Source of the DNA: Lentisalinibacter sediminis
GTDB lineage: Bacteria; Pseudomonadota; Gammaproteobacteria; Steroidobacterales; Woeseiaceae
DNA: 64,000 bases
Assembly (NCBI RefSeq): GCF_040706615.1
Contig: NZ_JAPDRF010000005.1
Span: 124,001-188,000 of the forward strand
Reading direction: 5' to 3'
Shown: positions 43,782 to 52,573 of the stretch, in pieces
Position numbering within the stretch: position 1 is the first letter of the stretch
Layout: each line of letters opens with the position of its first letter
Notes under the pieces: generated by a model
Database searches by the model: none
What the model saw: the letters and a program-made list of their open reading frames with translations, nothing else
What the model was told of the DNA's origin: nothing
Program-made: the position numbers and the translations under genes

Positions 43782-45206
43782 ATGTCGCGAGGCACCGCGC
43801 TGATCTGGTTTCGTCGGGACCTGAGGCTCTCGGACAACCCGGCGCTGCGCCGGGCCGTGGACGAGAGCGACACCATCGTCCCCGTCTTCATCCATGACGA
43901 CGAAGAGGGCGAGTGGGCGCACGGCAGCGCCTCGCGCTGGTGGCTGCATCACAGCCTGGCCGCACTGGACGAGGCGCTGCGGCAGAAGGGCAGCCGGCTG
44001 GTGATCCGCCGCGGCGATCCGCTGGCCGTGCTGCGCGAGCTGGCCGGCGACACCGGGGCGGATGCCGTGCACTGGAACCGTCTGTATGACCCCCACCTCG
44101 TGCAGCGGGACACCCGTGTGAAGGAGGGGCTGGCCGAGTCCGGTATCCGCGGCCGCAGCGAGAAAGCAGCGCTGTTGCTGGAACCCTGGGAGATCGCCAC
44201 GGGCAGCGGCGACCCCTACCGGGTGTTCACGCCCTTCTGGCGGCGGGCGAAGCAGGAGCTGCCGCCGCCGGAAACGCATGAAGCGCCGCATACCGCGCGG
44301 CCACCGGATACCTGGCCTGCGTCGCTGGATCTCGGCGAACTGGGTTATCTGCCGCGAATCGACTGGGCCGGAGGCTTCCGGGAGCAGTGGACGCCGGGCG
44401 AGGCCGGCGCCCGACAGCGGCTGGAGACCTTCGCCGACGGTGCACTGCGCGACTACGACGAGACCCGGGACATCCCGGCCGTGGACGGCGTCTCCCGGCT
44501 TTCGCCCCACCTCCACTTCGGCGAGATCTCACCCCGCCATGCCTGGCAGCGCATCGCGACCCGGGCGGAGGATTATCCCGACGGCACCGCGGCCTGGCTG
44601 CGCGAGCTCGGCTGGCGGGAGTTCGCCCACCACGTGCTCTACCACTTCCCGCGCACGACCGACGAACCGCTATACGAGAAGTACCGGGACTTCCCCTGGC
44701 GGGAAGACGGCGAGGACATGCTGGAGGCCTGGCAGCGTGGCCGCACCGGCATACCCATCGTCGATGCCGGCATGCGCGAGCTGTGGCACACCGGCTGGAT
44801 GCACAACCGGGTGCGCATGATCGTCGCCTCGCTGCTGGTGAAGAACATCCGCCTGCACTGGCTGGAGGGCGCGCGCTGGTTCTGGGACACGCTGGTGGAC
44901 GCGGATCTGGCCAACAACACCATGGGCTGGCAGTGGTCGGCGGGCTGCGGCGCCGACGCCGCGCCCTATTTCCGCATCTTCAATCCGGTGCGCCAGGGCG
45001 AGCGCTTCGACGGCGACGGCAGCTATGTGCGCCGCTGGGTACCCGAACTCGAGCACGTGCCCGACCGCTACCTCCACGAGCCGTGGACGCTGCCCGCGGA
45101 CGAGGCCCGACGCCTCGGTTTCACGCCGGGCGAGGACTACCCGCGGCCCATCGTCGACCTGAAGCAGTCCCGCAAGGAAGCCCTCGAGGCCCTCAAATCC
45201 GTGTAA
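43782..45206 (+). CDS. phrB: Deoxyribodipyrimidine photolyase
   Basis: This 474-residue class I CPD photolyase repairs UV-induced cyclobutane dimers using blue light. It has WFRRDLRLSDNPAL at the N-terminus (antenna domain), an FAD domain with HLHFGEISPRHAW and GMRELWHTGWMHNRVRM, and NNTMGWQWSAGCGADAAPYFR carrying FAD contacts. The electron-transfer Trp triad appears intact. It is translationally adjacent to the upstream dehydrogenase. Confidence 0.97.
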   Translation: MSRGTALIWFRRDLRLSDNPALRRAVDESDTIVPVFIHDDEEGEWAHGSASRWWLHHSLAALDEALRQKGSRLVIRRGDPLAVLRELAGDTGADAVHWNRLYDPHLVQRDTRVKEGLAESGIRGRSEKAALLLEPWEIATGSGDPYRVFTPFWRRAKQELPPPETHEAPHTARPPDTWPASLDLGELGYLPRIDWAGGFREQWTPGEAGARQRLETFADGALRDYDETRDIPAVDGVSRLSPHLHFGEISPRHAWQRIATRAEDYPDGTAAWLRELGWREFAHHVLYHFPRTTDEPLYEKYRDFPWREDGEDMLEAWQRGRTGIPIVDAGMRELWHTGWMHNRVRMIVASLLVKNIRLHWLEGARWFWDTLVDADLANNTMGWQWSAGCGADAAPYFRIFNPVRQGERFDGDGSYVRRWVPELEHVPDRYLHEPWTLPADEARRLGFTPGEDYPRPIVDLKQSRKEALEALKSV

Positions 45207-45210
45207 CACA

Positions 45211-45235
45211 TGTAGGAGGGCCTTCAGGCCCGATC
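45211..45235 (+). repeat. REP palindrome after phrB
   Basis: TGTAGGAGGGCC-TTCA-GGCCCGATC, identical over 25 bases to the ppc copy. It begins five bases after the photolyase stop. Confidence 0.85.
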
Positions 45236-45253
45236 CGTCTTTCTTTTGGCGTT

Positions 45254-45397
45254 GGCCCGCCATCGACCGGGGCGTACCGCGGCGGACGCTCACTCGGACG
45301 TCCTGTCCTCGCTCGCTTCGGCCAGACCTCCTTCCCGCCGTCCTGGCTCCAGTCGGTCCGGACGGCCTCCGCAGTACGCCCCGGTCGATGGCGGGCC
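45254..45397. repeat. 24-base perfect inverted repeat (MITE-like or stable-RNA-like)
   Basis: The arm 45254-45277 (GGCCCGCCATCGACC...) is the exact reverse complement of 45374-45397. The match continues inward with scattered mismatches (GTACCGCGGCGG against GTACTGCGGAGG). The interior of about 96 bases includes an 18-base sequence (45346-45363) that recurs inverted at 41431-41448. No target-site duplication was recognised. It is a non-coding insertion or a structured transcript. Confidence 0.75.
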
Positions 45398-45467
45398 CTT
45401 AGCCGGAGGTTTGGCACCCGTCAGTCACCGCAACTGACTGGCGCTTCCTTTACGCCACCGCGAGCAC

Positions 45468-45539
45468 GGCCGTCATGCGGGGGTATCCATCGCCGCGACC
45501 TTTTGTCGGGAGCAAGATGGATACCCCCGCAGGGCGGCC
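45468..45539. repeat. Second inverted repeat with GGGGGTATCCATC arms
   Basis: Left arm 45468-45491 (GGCCGTCATGCGGGGGTATC...) and right arm 45516-45539 match over 24 bases with two or three mismatches, the inner 15 bases perfectly. The 24-base loop contains CGACCTTTTGTCG. A smaller hairpin (CAGTCA...TGACTG, 45422-45440) lies just before. The downstream arm ends about 17 bases before the permease stop codon, so the structure may also serve as a 3' end for that gene. Confidence 0.75.
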
Positions 45540-45555
45540 AGGAAAGAAAGGGTAA

Positions 45556-48045
45556 TCAGGCGCGGCGGAGCGTGTTGACCGGCGGCGCATTCACCGCACC
45601 GCGGGCGGCCAGCGTGCCGCTGATACCCACCAGCAACATGCCGGCCACCATCCCGGCCAGCCACAGCACCGGATCGACGGTGTAGTCCAGGTCGAAGAGC
45701 CGTTTCGCGGCGAGCATGCCGAGGACTGTCGCGCCCGCCGCCGCGAATACGCCGGCGAGGAGTCCCAGCGCCAGGAACTCCGAGGCGAGACCGGCCATCA
45801 CCGTCCGGCGTTTTGCGCCGAAGGTGCGCAGGAGCGCGCTCTCGTAGCGGCGCTCGTCCAGGGTGGCCTGAACCGCGGCGAACAGCACGACCAGCCCGGC
45901 CAGCAGGGTGAACAGGAAGACGTACTGCACCGCCAGGGCGGCCTTGTCGATGACGCCGCGCACCTGCGCGATCAGCGCCTGGATGTCGATCACCGAGATA
46001 CTGGGGTGGCTGCGCACCAGCTCCAGCAGCACGCCCTTGCTGTCCGGATCGATGTAGAAACTGGAGATGTAGGTCTTCGGGTAGCCCTCCAGCGCGCCCG
46101 GCGAGAGCACCATGAAAAAGTTGGGCTCGAAGGAGTCCCACTGGATCTCGCGGATGCTCGCCACCTCGGCAGTGAGTGGCTCGCCCGCCACCAGATAGGA
46201 GAACTCGTCGCCCAGCCCCACCCCGAGTTCCTCGGCGGCATCGGCCTCCACGGACACCAGCGGCTCGCCGTCGTAGCCGGGCGGCCACCAGTTGCCCGCC
46301 ACCACCCGGTTGCTGGCGGAGAGTTCTGCGGTGAAGGAGAGGTTTTGCTCCCGCTCCGACATGCCGCGGCCCCGCTCGTCCTCGAACGTGATCCGGCCGA
46401 TGGGCGTCCCGTTGATGGCCGTCAGCCGCGCGCGCACGAGTGGCACGAACTCCGGCTCCTCGATGCCGGCGCCGCGGAGGATGTCGGCGACGCTCGCCCG
46501 GTCGTCCGGCTGGATGTTGATCAGGAAGTGGTTCGGCGCATCCTCGTCCAGGGTGGCGCGCCAGCCGGCCAGGAGGTCGTTGCGTACCAGCGTGAGCAGC
46601 AGCAGGACCATCAGCCCGAGCCCGAATGCCACCACCTGCACCGCGCTGTCGCCGCCGCGGCGGGCGACGTTCGCAAGTCCGTAGCGCCAGGCGACGCCCA
46701 CCCGGCCCCGCATCCGCGACAGCGCGAGCACCAGCAGACGCCCGGCCAGATACAGCACACCGGCAATCACTGCCGTGCCGCCCAGGACCAGGACCAGCAG
46801 GGCGACGTCGCGCACCGCCCAGTAGACGAGCGCCGTCAGCGCACCGAGCGCAGCCAGCGTGGTGAGCCAGGCGGCGGGCGGCGGCGGCGTCATGTCCCTG
46901 CGCAGCACACGCAGGGGTGGCGTGCTCTTCAGGCGCATCAGCGAGGGCAGCGCGAAGCCGAGCAACAGGATGAGCGATGTGCCCACGCCGAGCGCCACCG
47001 GCGTCAGAGAGGGCGCCGGCAGGTCGCTGCCGATCAGGCCGGTGAGCAGCCGCGACAGCCCGCTTTCTGCCAGGAAACCGATGCCGGCGCCGACCAAGCC
47101 CGCGGCCAGCCCGATCATCAGGAGCTGCAGCAGCGAGACCCGGAATATGAACGACTGCGACGCCCCCAGGCTCTTCATCAGGGCCACCGAGTCCAGCCGC
47201 CGTTCCGCATAGCGCCGGCCGGACATGGCCACGGCCACGGCCGACAGCAGCAGGCTCACGAGCGACGCCAGCGAGAGGAAACGCCCGGCCCGTTCCACCG
47301 CCGCATTCAGCTCCTCACCCGCATCGCCGCGGTCCTCCAGCCGCACCGTGTCGGGCAGGCGCTCCTGCCACTCCTCGACGAAGCGGCGCACCGCTTCGCG
47401 TTCGCCGGCGAACAGCTGCGCGTGACTGACCCGGCTGCCGGTCTGCACCAGGCCGGTGGCGGCCACCTCGTCGAGGTTCATCAGCAGGCTGGGCGCCAGG
47501 CCGGCAAATCCGGGTGTCTGGTCCGGACGGTAGGTCAGCACGGCGTCCACGGTCAGCGTGGACGCGCCCACCTCGACCGCGTCGCCCACACCGGCGCCGA
47601 TGCGGGCCAGCAGGGCGTCGTCGGCCCACACGGTACCCGGTGGCGGCAGACCGCCCACGGTCCGCTCCGCGCCGAAGATCTCGTCGGCGATGCGCACGGC
47701 GCCGCGCAGGGGATAGCCGGGGCCGACGGCCTTGATGGTCGCCAGCGCGTTTCGCTCGCCGGCGAATACGACGCTCGGAAAGGTCAGCGTCTCGGCCGTC
47801 TCGAGCCCCAGTTCGCGGGCGGAGGCGAGGGGCGCCTCGTCCATCCCCCGGGCCGAGCGCAGGCGGATATCGGCGGCAAGCACTTCGGCGGCCTGCAGCG
47901 CCACTGCCTGCGCGATGCGATCGGTGAGGAACCCGATCGCCGTGAGGGAGGTCACCGCGATGGCCAGCGCCGCCGCCAGTACGATCAGCTCGCCGGAGCG
48001 CGCCTCGCGCCTGAGCGCCGTGAATGCGAACGCGGCGGTCTTCAT
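45556..48045 (-). CDS. FtsX-like ABC transporter permease (YbbP type)
   Basis: This 829-residue permease has the repeated FtsX/MacB_PCD layout. It has an N-terminal helix, a large periplasmic domain, three or four helices around 255-430 (SLASLVSLLLSAVAV), a second periplasmic region, and three final helices. It pairs with the ATPase gene upstream (stop and start overlap as TGATG), and both resemble E. coli YbbP/YbbA and the LolCDE class. ATG 48045 is used; GTG at 48048 is equally possible. Confidence 0.9.
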   Translation of the reverse strand: MKTAAFAFTALRREARSGELIVLAAALAIAVTSLTAIGFLTDRIAQAVALQAAEVLAADIRLRSARGMDEAPLASARELGLETAETLTFPSVVFAGERNALATIKAVGPGYPLRGAVRIADEIFGAERTVGGLPPPGTVWADDALLARIGAGVGDAVEVGASTLTVDAVLTYRPDQTPGFAGLAPSLLMNLDEVAATGLVQTGSRVSHAQLFAGEREAVRRFVEEWQERLPDTVRLEDRGDAGEELNAAVERAGRFLSLASLVSLLLSAVAVAMSGRRYAERRLDSVALMKSLGASQSFIFRVSLLQLLMIGLAAGLVGAGIGFLAESGLSRLLTGLIGSDLPAPSLTPVALGVGTSLILLLGFALPSLMRLKSTPPLRVLRRDMTPPPPAAWLTTLAALGALTALVYWAVRDVALLVLVLGGTAVIAGVLYLAGRLLVLALSRMRGRVGVAWRYGLANVARRGGDSAVQVVAFGLGLMVLLLLTLVRNDLLAGWRATLDEDAPNHFLINIQPDDRASVADILRGAGIEEPEFVPLVRARLTAINGTPIGRITFEDERGRGMSEREQNLSFTAELSASNRVVAGNWWPPGYDGEPLVSVEADAAEELGVGLGDEFSYLVAGEPLTAEVASIREIQWDSFEPNFFMVLSPGALEGYPKTYISSFYIDPDSKGVLLELVRSHPSISVIDIQALIAQVRGVIDKAALAVQYVFLFTLLAGLVVLFAAVQATLDERRYESALLRTFGAKRRTVMAGLASEFLALGLLAGVFAAAGATVLGMLAAKRLFDLDYTVDPVLWLAGMVAGMLLVGISGTLAARGAVNAPPVNTLRRA

Positions 48046-48728
48046 CACTGCCCGACCAGGCTTCCCGCCTCCAGCGACAGGCGCCGATCGCAGCGCCCGG
48101 CCAGCGGCTCGTCGTGGGTGACCAGCACCAGCGTGGCCTCCGACTCGCTGTTCAGGCGGAACAGCAGGTCGATGATGCGTTCGCCGGTGGCCGCGTCCAG
48201 GTTACCGGTGGGCTCGTCGGCAAACAGCACCGCCGGATTCGTGGCGAAGGCCCGGGCGATGGCCACCCGCTGCTTCTCGCCGCCCGATAGCTGGTTCGGG
48301 TAATGGCCCTTGCGGGCTGCCAGCCCCACCTCGGCGAGGATGGCCGCGGCCCGCTCCCTGGCATCCTCGGCCCCGTCGAGTTCCATCGGCAGCATGACGT
48401 TCTCGATGGCCGTGAGCGACGGCACCAGGTGGAACGACTGGAAGACGAAGCCCACGCGGGCGGCGCGCACCGCAGCGCGGCCGTCCTCGTCCAGCGCCGA
48501 GAGTTCCCGGCCCTCCAGCCATACCCGGCCGGAGGTGGGCGTGTCCAGACCGGCGAGCAGCGCCAGCAGTGTCGACTTGCCGGCGCCGGACGGCCCGACG
48601 ATGGCCACCGACTCCGCGCGGCCGATCGCGAAACTGACGTCGTCCAGAATGGTCAGACTTCCTTCCGGACTGGTAACCTTTTTACTGAGATGCTCGGCGA
48701 CGAGCGCCGCATTTGAATCCACTGACAT
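48045..48728 (-). CDS. ABC transporter ATP-binding protein (YbbA type)
   Basis: This 227-residue ATPase is of the LolD/MacB/YbbA class. Walker A is VGPSGAGKST, Q loop FQSFHLVP, signature NQLSGGEKQRVAIARA, Walker B VLFADEPTGNLD and the H loop VTHD. Genes of this class lie divergent from tesA in other gammaproteobacteria (ybbA/tesA in E. coli). Its ATG shares two bases with the tesA ATG; the ribosome binding site AGGAAGAG lies inside the first tesA codons. Substrate unknown. Confidence 0.93.
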   Translation of the reverse strand: MSVDSNAALVAEHLSKKVTSPEGSLTILDDVSFAIGRAESVAIVGPSGAGKSTLLALLAGLDTPTSGRVWLEGRELSALDEDGRAAVRAARVGFVFQSFHLVPSLTAIENVMLPMELDGAEDARERAAAILAEVGLAARKGHYPNQLSGGEKQRVAIARAFATNPAVLFADEPTGNLDAATGERIIDLLFRLNSESEATLVLVTHDEPLAGRCDRRLSLEAGSLVGQ

Positions 48729-49380
48729 GAACAAGCTCTTCCTGACCCTGCTGCTGGTATTCGGCGTGCCGGCTGTTGCGGATGTTTCCCTGGCGGATAC
48801 TGCGCGCAGCGATATCGCAGACGGCCCGCCGCCCACCGTCCTCGTGCTGGGCGACAGCCTCAGCGCCGGCTACGGCCTCACCGTGGAGGAATCCTGGGTG
48901 TCGTTGCTGGCCTCGCGGCTCGCGCACGAAGGTTACGGGCATCGGGTCGTCAACGCCAGCGTGAGCGGCGACACCACCTCCGGCGGGCTGGCGCGCCTCG
49001 GCTCGGCACTCACGCGCCACGAACCGGAGCTGGTGATCATCGAACTCGGCGGCAACGATGGCCTGCGCGGGCTGCCGCTGGGCGTGGTGCGATCGAATTT
49101 CGAGGCCATGATCGAGCAGAGCCGGGAGGCCGGCGCCGAGGTGGTACTGCTCGGCATGCGCATTCCGGTCAATTACGGTCCCCGCTACGCCGAGAGCTTC
49201 CATGCCCTGTACGGCGAGCTGGCCGAGACCTACGATCTGGAGTGGGTGGAGTTCTTCCTGGACGGGGTTGCGCTCGACGACGGGCTCATGCAGGCCGACG
49301 GCATCCATCCCAACGCCGAGGCCCAGCCGTTGATGCTGGACAACGCCTGGCCGGCGGTGGCGGCGGCACTGGCGGAATGA
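48727..49380 (+). CDS. tesA: Periplasmic acyl-CoA thioesterase I / GDSL lipase TesA
   Basis: This 217-residue secreted SGNH hydrolase has signal peptide MNKLFLTLLLVFGVPAVA. Catalytic Ser44 is in LGDSLSAGYGL, the oxyanion Gly and Asn are in ELGGNDGLRG, and the Asp/His pair is in DGIHPNAEAQ. It hydrolyses acyl esters, thioesters and lysophospholipids. Start codon overlaps that of the divergent ABC ATPase at CATG, and no Shine-Dalgarno is obvious. Confidence 0.95.
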   Translation: MNKLFLTLLLVFGVPAVADVSLADTARSDIADGPPPTVLVLGDSLSAGYGLTVEESWVSLLASRLAHEGYGHRVVNASVSGDTTSGGLARLGSALTRHEPELVIIELGGNDGLRGLPLGVVRSNFEAMIEQSREAGAEVVLLGMRIPVNYGPRYAESFHALYGELAETYDLEWVEFFLDGVALDDGLMQADGIHPNAEAQPLMLDNAWPAVAAALAE

Positions 49381-49416
49381 TGGCCAGCTGATGACGAGCT
49401 GCCGCCCGGCAGCCGC

Positions 49417-49445
49417 TTGCCCGCCTGTCCTGCCCCGTGTATAGG
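49417..49445 (+). promoter_or_regulatory. Possible fadD promoter
   Basis: TTGCCC (49417-49422) and TATAGG (49440-49445) are 17 bases apart, each matching four of six consensus positions. The fadD GTG is 61 bases beyond the -10. No FadR or PsrA operator was recognised. Confidence 0.35.
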
Positions 49446-49505
49446 TAGTCGGGTGACACATTCTCCCCGGCGCCCGCGGCGCGCCGGCCACACGAGGGGG
49501 ATTCC

Positions 49506-51179
49506 GTGGAGAAATTCTGGCTGAAGGAATATGCGCCGGGCGTGCCGGCGGAAGTGGACAACGGCGGCTTCCGCTCGCTCCGGGACCTGATCGAGACGAG
49601 CTTCAAGGAGTACGGCGGGCGGCCCGCCTACACCTGTATGGACGTCACCCTGAGCTACGCCGACCTGGACCGCCTGTCCCGGCACATGGCGGCCTGGCTG
49701 CAGGAGCGGGCGGGCCTGTCGAAGGGCGATCGCATCGCGATCATGCTGCCGAACATCCTGCAGTACCCCGTGGTGCTCTGCGCGGCGCTCAGGGCCGGGC
49801 TGGTGATCGTCAACGTGAACCCGCTCTACACGCCGCGGGAACTCGAGCATCAGCTCAGGGACTCCGGCGCAAAGGCTATAGTCATACTCGAGAATTTCGC
49901 CACGACCCTCGAGAAGGTGATCGGCGAAACCCCCGTCGAGACGGTGGTCACGACGGCGGTGGGCGACCTGTTCGGCACGCCGAAACGCCAGATCGTCAAT
50001 TTCGTCGTGAAGCGCATCAGAAAGCAGGTGCCGGCCTACGACCTGCCCGGGTCCGTATCTTTCCGGGACGCCCTCTACGACGGCGGCAGCCTCGTGTTCC
50101 AGCCGCCGGATATCGACCTCGGCGATCTCGCCTTCCTGCAGTACACCGGCGGGACGACCGGCGTGGCCAAGGGCGCGATGCTGAGCCACCGCAACCTGGT
50201 CTACAACGTGGAGCAGTCCACCGCCTGGCTGGGCGCGAAGCTGGACCCGGACCAGGACGTCGTCGCCATCACGGCGCTGCCGCTTTATCACATCTTCTCG
50301 CTGGAGGGGAACTGCCTGGGCATCATGAAGCTGGGCGGCCACAACATCCTGATCCCGAACCCACGCGACTTCCAGGGCTTCGTAAAGGAGCTCTCCAAGT
50401 ATCCGTTCACCTATTTCACCGGCGTGAACACCCTGTTCAGCGGGCTGCTGAACACACCGGGCTTCGCCGATCTCGACTTCAGCAGCCTGCAGATCACGGT
50501 GGGCGGCGGCATGGCCGTGCAGGAACCGGTGGCCCGGCGCTGGAAGGAAGTAACGGGCAACACGCTGACCCAGGCCTACGGCCTCACCGAGACCTCTCCG
50601 GCCGCGGTCATCAACCCCATCACGGACGATGCTGCATTCAACGGCTCCATCGGTCTGCCGATCTCCTCCACGGAGGTCAGCATCCGCGACGACAACGGTG
50701 GCGAGGTGCCCGGCGGCGAGGTCGGCGAGATCTGCATCCGCGGACCCCAGGTGATGGAGGGCTACTGGAACCACCCGGAAGAGACCGAGAAGGTGATGCT
50801 CGAGGGCGGCTGGTTCCGTACGGGCGACATGGGCCGCATGGACGACCGCGGCTACGTCTACATCGAGGACCGCAAGAAGGACATGATCCTGGTCTCCGGC
50901 TTCAACGTATACCCGAACGAGATCGAGGAGGTGATCGCCGAGATGGACAGCGTGCTCGAGGTGGCGGCGGTCGGCCAGCCCGACGAGCGCGCCGGCGAGG
51001 TGGTGAAGGTGTTCGTGGTGCGCAAGGTCCCGTCGCTGACGGAGAAGGCTGTCGTCGCCCACTGCCGGGAGAATCTGACGGGCTACAAGGTGCCGAAGGT
51101 GGTCGAGTTCCGCGACGAGCTGCCGAAGACCAACGTGGGCAAGATACTCCGCCGCGCGCTCCGCGACGAAGAGCAGTAA
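49506..51179 (+). CDS. fadD: Long-chain fatty-acid-CoA ligase
   Basis: This 557-residue AMP-forming ligase activates fatty acids for beta-oxidation. It has the P-loop YTGGTTGVAKGAMLSH, the FACS core GWFRTGDMGRMDDRGYVYIEDRKKD and C-terminal GKILRRALRD with the catalytic Lys. Start is GTG behind GAGGGGG. It is convergent with the DUF445 gene across 24 bases that contain a weak stem (AGGCAC...GTGCCT). Confidence 0.94.
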   Translation: MEKFWLKEYAPGVPAEVDNGGFRSLRDLIETSFKEYGGRPAYTCMDVTLSYADLDRLSRHMAAWLQERAGLSKGDRIAIMLPNILQYPVVLCAALRAGLVIVNVNPLYTPRELEHQLRDSGAKAIVILENFATTLEKVIGETPVETVVTTAVGDLFGTPKRQIVNFVVKRIRKQVPAYDLPGSVSFRDALYDGGSLVFQPPDIDLGDLAFLQYTGGTTGVAKGAMLSHRNLVYNVEQSTAWLGAKLDPDQDVVAITALPLYHIFSLEGNCLGIMKLGGHNILIPNPRDFQGFVKELSKYPFTYFTGVNTLFSGLLNTPGFADLDFSSLQITVGGGMAVQEPVARRWKEVTGNTLTQAYGLTETSPAAVINPITDDAAFNGSIGLPISSTEVSIRDDNGGEVPGGEVGEICIRGPQVMEGYWNHPEETEKVMLEGGWFRTGDMGRMDDRGYVYIEDRKKDMILVSGFNVYPNEIEEVIAEMDSVLEVAAVGQPDERAGEVVKVFVVRKVPSLTEKAVVAHCRENLTGYKVPKVVEFRDELPKTNVGKILRRALRDEEQ

Positions 51180-51203
51180 CAAGGCACCAGACGGCGCCGT
51201 GCC

Positions 51204-52466
51204 TCAGATGACGAACTGCCAGAGGGTGTAGAGGGTCAGCCCGACGAGCCCGCCCACCAGCGTGCCGTTGATGCGGATGAACTGCAGGTCGCGGCCGACG
51301 TGCAGCTCGATGCGCCGCGCGGTGGCCTCGGCATCCCAGCCGGAGATGGTCTCGCTGATGATCGAGGAGATGTTGGTCCGGTAGCGGGTGACCATGTAGA
51401 GCAGCGTGTCCCGGAACCAGCTGTCCAGCTCCAGGCGCAGCCCCGGGTTGGCCGCCAGCGTATCCCCCGCGCCGGCCAGCGATTCGGCGATGCGCCGGCG
51501 CATGCCCGACTCCGGATCGGCCGCCTCTACCTCCAGGAAGCGGTTCACGTCGGCTACGACGCCGGACAGGTAACGCTTCAGCGACGGGTGCTTCAGCAGC
51601 CGGTGCTTGATCTCCTCGCCGCGCTCGATCAGCGCCTCGTCGGTCTTCAGCGAAGCCACCAGCTCCTCCAGAGTGCGCCGCAGACGCTGGCGGGCCTCGG
51701 TGTCCGTGTCGCTGGCGGTGATGCCGGTGAGCACCTCCTCGATCTCGGCGACCATGCGGCGATAGATCTGCTCGTCGACGAAGTTGGGCAGCCACCACGG
51801 CGTGCGCTCGCCGATGTGCTGACGCAGCTGGAGCCGGTTCTCGTCGAGCTGGGTGCGGGCGAGGCCGACCAGGCCGTTTATCACCGTCTGGTCCGGGTCC
51901 TGCAGGAGCAGCAGGTCGAGCAGCTGGCCCACCGTCGGCGTCAGCCGGGTCTCGCTCAGCGCCCGCTGCAGGTTCGACTTGACGAGATCCCGCAGCAGCC
52001 GGTTGTCGGTGCTGGCAAGCACCCGACCCAGGATCACCGACAGGTCCTGGGTGAGCCGGTCGGCGTTGCCGGGGGTGGCAAGCCAGCGGCCCATACCCTC
52101 GGCGAAGTCCGCTTTCTCGAGCCGCGGCGCCAGCGCCTCGGCGGTCAGAAAATGGGTCTCCACGAAACCGGCCAGGCTCGCGCCGATGTCGTCCTTGCGC
52201 CGGGAGATGATCGCCGTGTGGGGAATCGGCAGGCCGAGCGGGTGACGGAACAGTGCCGTGACCGCGAACCAGTCGGCCAGGGCGCCGACGGTCGCCGCCT
52301 CCGCGAAGGCGCGCACGTATCCCAGCCACGGGTAGTGCTCTTCGCCGAAGCCTGTGACGACGTACAGGACGACCATCGCCACCAGCAGGCCGGCGGCCAC
52401 CCGCTTCATGCGGCGCAGGCGCTGAGCGCGCAGCGCGTCGAGACCGTCTGACAGCGTCGCTTCCAT
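51204..52466 (-). CDS. DUF445 membrane protein
   Basis: This 420-residue protein of the DUF445/YjiN family has an N-terminal membrane helix (about 19-36), TVGALADWFAVTALFRHPLGLPIPHTAII (family signature, residues about 57-85), a long helical middle and a C-terminal membrane segment (INGTLVGGLVGLTLYTLWQFVI). It is the last gene of the minus-strand set but lies 107 bases after hemE. Function unknown; a membrane scaffolding role is sometimes assumed. Confidence 0.9.
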   Translation of the reverse strand: MEATLSDGLDALRAQRLRRMKRVAAGLLVAMVVLYVVTGFGEEHYPWLGYVRAFAEAATVGALADWFAVTALFRHPLGLPIPHTAIISRRKDDIGASLAGFVETHFLTAEALAPRLEKADFAEGMGRWLATPGNADRLTQDLSVILGRVLASTDNRLLRDLVKSNLQRALSETRLTPTVGQLLDLLLLQDPDQTVINGLVGLARTQLDENRLQLRQHIGERTPWWLPNFVDEQIYRRMVAEIEEVLTGITASDTDTEARQRLRRTLEELVASLKTDEALIERGEEIKHRLLKHPSLKRYLSGVVADVNRFLEVEAADPESGMRRRIAESLAGAGDTLAANPGLRLELDSWFRDTLLYMVTRYRTNISSIISETISGWDAEATARRIELHVGRDLQFIRINGTLVGGLVGLTLYTLWQFVI

Positions 52467-52573
52467 GACTTTTCCGCGCCCGGGTGCGGCCCCGCGGTAT
52501 CCCTGCCGCGGCGGCGCTCCCGTCAGGACTCCGCGTTCAGTGGAGCGGATTCAGTGACAAGGGCTCAATGGCA

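Noticed and set aside
46006..48303. 765-codon open frame antisense to the ABC permease
   Set aside because: A shadow of the high-G+C permease and ATPase genes: it lacks family motifs, is very rich in Gln, His and Arg, and the opposite strand has clear homologues.
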